A DNA stretch of 64,000 bases from Galeopsis tetrahit (Eukaryota; Streptophyta; Magnoliopsida; Lamiales; Lamiaceae), in NCBI GenBank assembly GCA_963675135.1, contig OY776120.1, positions 26,316,001 through 26,380,000 on the forward strand. Direction: 5' to 3'. The translations under genes and the position numbers were made by a program. Of this stretch, positions 59,610 to 64,000 are shown piece after piece. How positions within the stretch are numbered: the first letter of the stretch is position 1; each line of letters opens with the position of its first letter. The notes below the pieces were generated by a model. The model ran no database searches. It was not told the DNA's origin and worked only from the letters and a program-made list of their open reading frames with translations.

Positions 59610-61431
59610 TGATTAGGGTGTTATTTGCACGTTGAAGATGCATATTTGAAGCTCATTTGATCTTTATTTCGTGGAATTATACATTGAATATGGTTGTTTA
59701 AGCCGAAATGAGAGAAAGGTTGTGTTTTGTCGATTTTTGTAGGGAACACGATGAAATTTGGAGCAAAACACATACCACAAGTGACCGTACAGGAAATAGG
59801 AATGCACGGTTGGATTCGTCTCGAGAAACGGAGTGAATTAGCCTAAGGAATCGAGTCAATCCGACATCCGAGGCGAAAGTTATGCAAGGAAACGAGATGA
59901 CGTGCCAAAAGACAACACACGGCCGGGTAGGCACCACACGGCCGGGTAGAATCAACCCGGCCGGGTCACTTCAACTCGGCCAGGGTTAAATTTGGAGGAG
60001 CTTCGTGTTTGGCCCGGGTGGAACCCACCCGGCCGGGTGGGAGTGACCCGGGCAAGGCCAAATTATTGGGAGTTTCGTATTGTGCCCGGGTGAGACCCAC
60101 CTGGCCGGGTGGGTTCGACCCGGGCAAGGCATAACAATTTGGGAAGCTTCGTCTTGTGGCCGGGTGGCATGCCCGGGTGGGAGCCACCCGGCCGGGTCGC
60201 ATCATGTTCGGGGTATTTCGGCCATTTTCTCCAATTTTGAAGGGCTAAAGTGCAAAAACTCATTTTTGGAAATATTGCAACATATAAAAGGGCCCTATTT
60301 CAGTTTTGGAGAGACACACAAGACCTTTGAGAGGAATTAACACACAAACACACATAGTTGTAGGGGTTTTCATATTTTTGCAATTTTCATTTCATAGTTA
60401 GCTTAGATTCTAGTTTAATTTGAGGATTCAAGTGAAGATTTCCATTGGGCTTTGTAAGTAATTGAAGTTTGTAGCTACATTTCAAGTTTTAAGGTGATAT
60501 CTCTTTAATTCTCATCTCAATTTACCAATTCTATTATTTCTTGCATTTGATTTCTTAATTGTGATGGAATATGTGATTTCTTGCATTCTAGCCATGGATT
60601 TCTATCCTAGAACCATGGGCTAAGTATTAATTGCCTAGGGTGTTGAAGTTTTGGTGGTTATGTGGTGTAATTATGGATCAATTGCATGATTAGCTTAGGA
60701 ATTGGGTGTATATGCTTCTAGTGTGGTAGTTTGCATGATTCAATTGGTTAATTCACCCTATTAGCTAGCATTCTTAGTTGTTCGACTTCAACGACCGTAT
60801 TGGGTTGCATGATTAGGGATGTGTGTATGAGCTTGAATTAGTCAATTAGAATTAACATAGTAATTGGCTACACCGACCGGGGGTTAGTTACTTAGATCGA
60901 CGACGCTAGACACTATTCGATTAGAGGTCGTCTATTAGAGTAGTGAAAGGACGTCTCATGAACATTAGTAACCGTGTTGAACGTGTTTATGAGACACTAT
61001 CCTATGATCCTATGGTATTGATTAGACGATATAATTGCTAGTCAATGCACGTGTTCACCTAGGCCTCACAAGGGATTGGTCGACACACACGAGTGATAGC
61101 CTTTAGTTCTTCCCAACACATTAGGTTTAATTTATGTATTTTTGCCCCATAATTCACCACACGACCTATAAAACGGATACACCCGAGGCAATACCTTCTC
61201 ACCTTGCACTTTCGAAAGGAAGTTAGATATCGTTTTCTTGTTTTAGTTCGTTTATTTGTGTTTAGTTTATCTAGTTAAGTACTTGTCTTTATATTCCCGA
61301 AAATCCTAACAAAAACATTTAGTTACTACAATAGCATGATAACTTGCAATTCTAGGGATTCATTGGCACTTAATTAAATCCTTGGAACGAAATTCTACTT
61401 GGGAACTTATCTGAAAAACTCGAACAAGTCA
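59610..61431 (+). repeat. 5' LTR of Athila-B
   Basis: A block of about 1.8 kb from TGATTAGGGTGTTATTTGC to GAACAAGTCA. The size and both ends match the Athila-A LTR, but the middle is largely different. It holds the CCCGGCCGGGT array at 59920-60210. The left border is inferred. Confidence 0.7.
59920..60210. repeat. Array of ACCCGGCCGGGT palindromes in the Athila-B LTR
   Basis: At least eight CGGCCGGGT or CCCGGGT motifs occur, many as complete ACCCGGCCGGGT palindromes. They are arranged in about three tandem units of roughly 70 bp, each with a GGGAGTTTCGT-like spacer and a GACCCGGGCAAGGC end. GC content is far above the rest of the LTR. Confidence 0.85.
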
Positions 61432-61432
61432 A

Positions 61433-61450
61433 TGGCGCCGCTGCCGGGGA
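61433..61450 (+). other. Primer-binding site of Athila-B
   Basis: TGGCGCCGCTGCCGGGGA matches the 3' end of tRNA-Asp as used by Athila-group elements. It starts two bases after the LTR end. Confidence 0.8.
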
Positions 61451-61570
61451 TTTAAGCGAGTGTTGTTAGTGAAACTTAGAGTTTGTTGAGTGTTATTGAT
61501 AGTAGCATTTCTTTTTATTATTTTGATCTTGTTCATCTTTGTGGATTTGACACTTTTCTTTTGTAGGTGC

Positions 61571-64000
61571 ATGATCACAAGATCACGTGGAGGAAACCTT
61601 GAACCATTAGACCTTGAGATCGAAGCACACGCAAGAAGAAGGAATCGAAGTAGAAACCGTCAAAGAGTCATAGAAGAACCACTTGAGATGGAAAACGTTG
61701 AAGAGATGAATCCTCCACCGAATGGAGAAGATGAGCTTCAAAGGGAGAATCATCAAGTTGGAAATCAAGTTGGAAATCAAGTTGGAGGGAATCCACCTCA
61801 AAACCCAAACCACCCACCAAATCTCCAATTTCCCAATCCACAATATCCACCTCAAAACCTCTTTCCATATCAAGGATACAATCCTTATCCTTATCCACCT
61901 CCACAACAAGCCTACTATCCACTACATCAACACCCATATCCTCCTCCTTACCAATATCCTCCACCTCAACAAATTCAAGAGGAATACATCCCTCCTCCTC
62001 CACATATGGAAGAACCTCAACGTGTTTACCATGGAAGGCCAATGAGGGAATATTTTGAGCCTCAACCTAGGGAGCATTATGATGGGTTGGCAAGACCAAG
62101 GGTGGAGGCAAACAACTTTGAGATTAGTCCCTCTTTATTAAGGATGTTGAGAGAGAGACAATTTGAAGGAAGGACGGAGGAAGGATTTGAGGAAGACCCG
62201 AATGAACATCTTGCTCAATTCTTGGAGATATCCGACACTCTCAAGCAAAATGGAGTGTCGGAAGATGCTAAAAAGATGAGGCTATTTCCGTTTACATTGT
62301 CGGGGAAAGCAAAAGCTTGGATACAATCAAGCATTCCCGCCGGAGAAGTGAGGACGTGGGAAGATTTGAAGAAAAGATTCCTATTGAAGTACTACCCTCC
62401 TTCAAAGACGATGGAAGCCAAGCAAAAGATCTCTACGTTCAAACAAGGTCCAAATGAGGGAATCAAAGAAGCATGGGAAAGATTTACGAGTCTTCTCATC
62501 ACATGCCCCCATCATGGTTTCCCAATTGAACAAACAACTTGTTGGTTCGTTGGTGGGTTGCGATTGGAAGATCAACACCACATTGACGCTTGTGCGGGGG
62601 GTTCAATTTGGATGAAATCGGTGGAGGAGATCAATGACATCATAGAATGGATAGCAAGCAATACTTTCAAGACGAGAGTAGACCGTGGAGCACAAAATCG
62701 GGTAGCCCAAGTGGATGCTAATGATAGCATAAGAGCAATGATGTCTACACTCATTGAAAAGGTAAATGTTTTATCTCAAACAAGAGATAATCATTTATCT
62801 TTTGTGCAAGAAGATCCTCAATTGGGACATATGGAAGAAGTGCAATATATGGGTCAACAAGGATATCCACAAAATTTTCAAGGGAATCGACCATATCAAG
62901 GCCAACCACCATATCAAAATCGTGGTCAAGGATATCAAACTCCTCCCCAAAACCGATTCCAAGGGCAATCTTCATCATCTCAAGGTCAAGGGGGACCATC
63001 CCCTCAATACCAAGCCCCTCAAAACCCGAATTTTCGGAGGAATGAGAACTTGTCATATTCGAATCCTAAAGGTGCTATTCAATATCCTCCCGGATTTGAT
63101 CCCGGAGCAAAACTCCCAAGTGGAGAAGGAAAGTCCCCCACGGATGAGCTTCTTGCACTCCTCATGAAGAGGATGGAGACAAGTGAGAAGAAATCCGAAG
63201 CATCCGACTCCATCCTTGCCCAACTTGTGAGTAACCAAAAATCTACCGAATCGATGCTTGCTCAACTCACGAGTAACCAAAAATCAATGGAATCCATGAT
63301 TGGCCAACTTATGAGTAATCAAAAATCAATGGAATTCCAAATGGGACAAATGGCAACTTCAATTGGATCTCAACCTAACAAAGGGAAGTTTCCATCGACA
63401 ACCGAAGTGAATCCAAAAGAGCATTGTAAAGCCATCAAGTTGAGGAGTGGCACTTCTTATGAAGGACCAAAAATGCCCACGGATGTTGATGATGAGAAGG
63501 TTGATGAAGAGATTGAGGAAGTTGAGAAAGGAAAGCAAGATGAGGAAGTGGAAGTTGAAGAAAGGAAGGATGATAAAGATGAAGATAAAGAGAAGCGAGA
63601 GGAGGAAAGTGGGGACGAAGAAGTGAAGAGTCCAAGGACTCCCAAGTGGAAGATTGCTAAGGAGCTAAGAGAGAAGAAGCATGATTTACCATGTGACAAA
63701 TGGGGGATTCCCATTACTCATGTACCACTTCCCTTTCCTCAAAGGTATATGAAGAAGAGGTTGAACGAGAAATTTAGCAAGTTCATGGAAATCTTTAAGA
63801 AGATTCATATAAACCTCCCTCTTCTTGATGCTTTGGATCAAATGCCCCACTATATGAAGTTTTTAAAGGATTTGATTGCTAACAAGAAGAAGTTTGGAAG
63901 TCATCAAGCAATCAACCTCTCGGAGGAATGTAGTGCCCTACTACAAAGAAGCCTCCCCAAAAAGTTGGAAGATCCGGGGAGTTTTACCATTCCTTGTGAA
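61571..64000 (+). CDS. Athila-type gag-pol polyprotein, 5' portion, open at window end
   Basis: From the ATG at 61571 the frame is open for 810 codons to the last base, with no stop, so it is longer than the window. The N-terminus (ITRSRGGNLEPLDLEIEA) is basic. A Pro/Tyr/Gln-rich stretch follows (about 70-150). The retrotransposon gag core is at about 175-320 (FPFTLSGKAKAWI, WEDLKKRFL, GPNEGIKEAWERF). A Gln/Pro/Gly-rich hinge, a three-fold 14-residue coiled-coil repeat (548-589) and a Glu/Lys/Asp-rich acidic segment (about 640-690) come next. It ends in the Athila linker to the protease (FSKFMEIFKKIHINLP, ECSALL, DPGSFTIPC). No zinc knuckle is seen, which seems usual for this group. Minus-strand frames here are shadows. 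Confidence 0.88.
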   Translation, partial: MITRSRGGNLEPLDLEIEAHARRRNRSRNRQRVIEEPLEMENVEEMNPPPNGEDELQRENHQVGNQVGNQVGGNPPQNPNHPPNLQFPNPQYPPQNLFPYQGYNPYPYPPPQQAYYPLHQHPYPPPYQYPPPQQIQEEYIPPPPHMEEPQRVYHGRPMREYFEPQPREHYDGLARPRVEANNFEISPSLLRMLRERQFEGRTEEGFEEDPNEHLAQFLEISDTLKQNGVSEDAKKMRLFPFTLSGKAKAWIQSSIPAGEVRTWEDLKKRFLLKYYPPSKTMEAKQKISTFKQGPNEGIKEAWERFTSLLITCPHHGFPIEQTTCWFVGGLRLEDQHHIDACAGGSIWMKSVEEINDIIEWIASNTFKTRVDRGAQNRVAQVDANDSIRAMMSTLIEKVNVLSQTRDNHLSFVQEDPQLGHMEEVQYMGQQGYPQNFQGNRPYQGQPPYQNRGQGYQTPPQNRFQGQSSSSQGQGGPSPQYQAPQNPNFRRNENLSYSNPKGAIQYPPGFDPGAKLPSGEGKSPTDELLALLMKRMETSEKKSEASDSILAQLVSNQKSTESMLAQLTSNQKSMESMIGQLMSNQKSMEFQMGQMATSIGSQPNKGKFPSTTEVNPKEHCKAIKLRSGTSYEGPKMPTDVDDEKVDEEIEEVEKGKQDEEVEVEERKDDKDEDKEKREEESGDEEVKSPRTPKWKIAKELREKKHDLPCDKWGIPITHVPLPFPQRYMKKRLNEKFSKFMEIFKKIHINLPLLDALDQMPHYMKFLKDLIANKKKFGSHQAINLSEECSALLQRSLPKKLEDPGSFTIPCE
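63212..63337 (+). repeat. Three 42-bp in-frame repeats in Athila-B gag
   Basis: Units at 63212-63253, 63254-63295 and 63296-63337 encode 14-residue blocks of the type MLAQLTSNQKSMES. Two heptads per unit suggest a coiled coil. A partial fourth unit follows. Confidence 0.85.

Larger units (their letters stand above)
59610..64000 (+). mobile_element. Athila-type Gypsy retrotransposon (Athila-B), runs off the window
   Basis: The LTR is 59610-61431. The primer site TGGCGCCGCTGCCGGGGA is at 61433-61450, an Athila hallmark. The gag-pol frame runs from 61571 to the window end. It appears inserted in Athila-A's gag (preceding bases ACAAC). The frame is unbroken, so it may be a young copy. Confidence 0.85.

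Noticed and set aside
59966..60205. Minus-strand ORF with repeated PGRVGSTRA-like peptides
   Set aside because: The repetition comes from the GC-rich palindrome array in the Athila LTR, not from a protein.
61607..62042. Minus-strand ORFs of 100 and 124 codons with Val/Asp/Glu-rich sequence
   Set aside because: They lie antisense to the Pro/Tyr-rich part of the Athila gag frame, and their composition follows from its codons.

Overview
This is a nuclear genomic window from a flowering plant. It is almost certainly a eudicot, possibly an asterid. The evidence is long introns with plant-type splice sites, a plastid FtsHi4-type protein, a plant patatin, Ty1/Copia, Athila-type and other Ty3/Gypsy elements, and many small Stowaway-like (CTCCCTCCGTCC-type ends, TA target) and Mutator-like (9-bp target duplication) MITEs. 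No bacterial, organellar or tRNA genes were found. The species cannot be named from the sequence.

Four host genes can be modelled. (1) 144-9850 (+): a class V aminotransferase / cysteine-desulfurase-fold PLP protein, 5 exons, 617 aa; its 7-kb first intron carries a young Copia element. (2) 10984-23584 (-): a 16-exon, 857-aa FTSHI4, an inactive FtsH-family AAA protein of the chloroplast envelope, convergent with gene 1. (3) 31176-35793 (+): a 6-exon, 319-aa chromatin-type protein with a DEK_C domain and two SWIB domains. (4) 47539-52707 (+): a 6-exon, 408-aa patatin-like lipid acyl hydrolase with a signal peptide and an intact Ser/Asp dyad. The four genes have unrelated roles and show no sign of working as a unit.

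Most of the rest is transposon. 23.6-31.1 kb is a decayed intergenic region with a FAR1/MULE fossil. 37.4-42.8 kb is a Copia element with identical LTRs and an intact pol frame. 42.9-45.25 kb is a hAT-type element that has itself been entered by a 2-kb Mutator-type element; both target duplications are visible. 54.5-55.6 kb holds a LINE scrap split by a hAT MITE, then a Mutator-like element with a minisatellite core. From 56.2 kb to the right edge three Ty3/Gypsy 5' halves lie in a row, each apparently interrupted by the next. The last is an Athila-type element whose open reading frame runs 810 codons off the window.

The most noteworthy signals are the GC-rich palindrome arrays inside both Athila LTRs, the nested Gypsy chain, a shared splice-acceptor-like motif just before both Athila gag starts, the hAT/MULE nest, a head-to-head pair of tRNA-like (A-box/B-box) modules in a patatin intron, and two young Copia elements with unusual defects. 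I see no clear case for a wholly new biological system.
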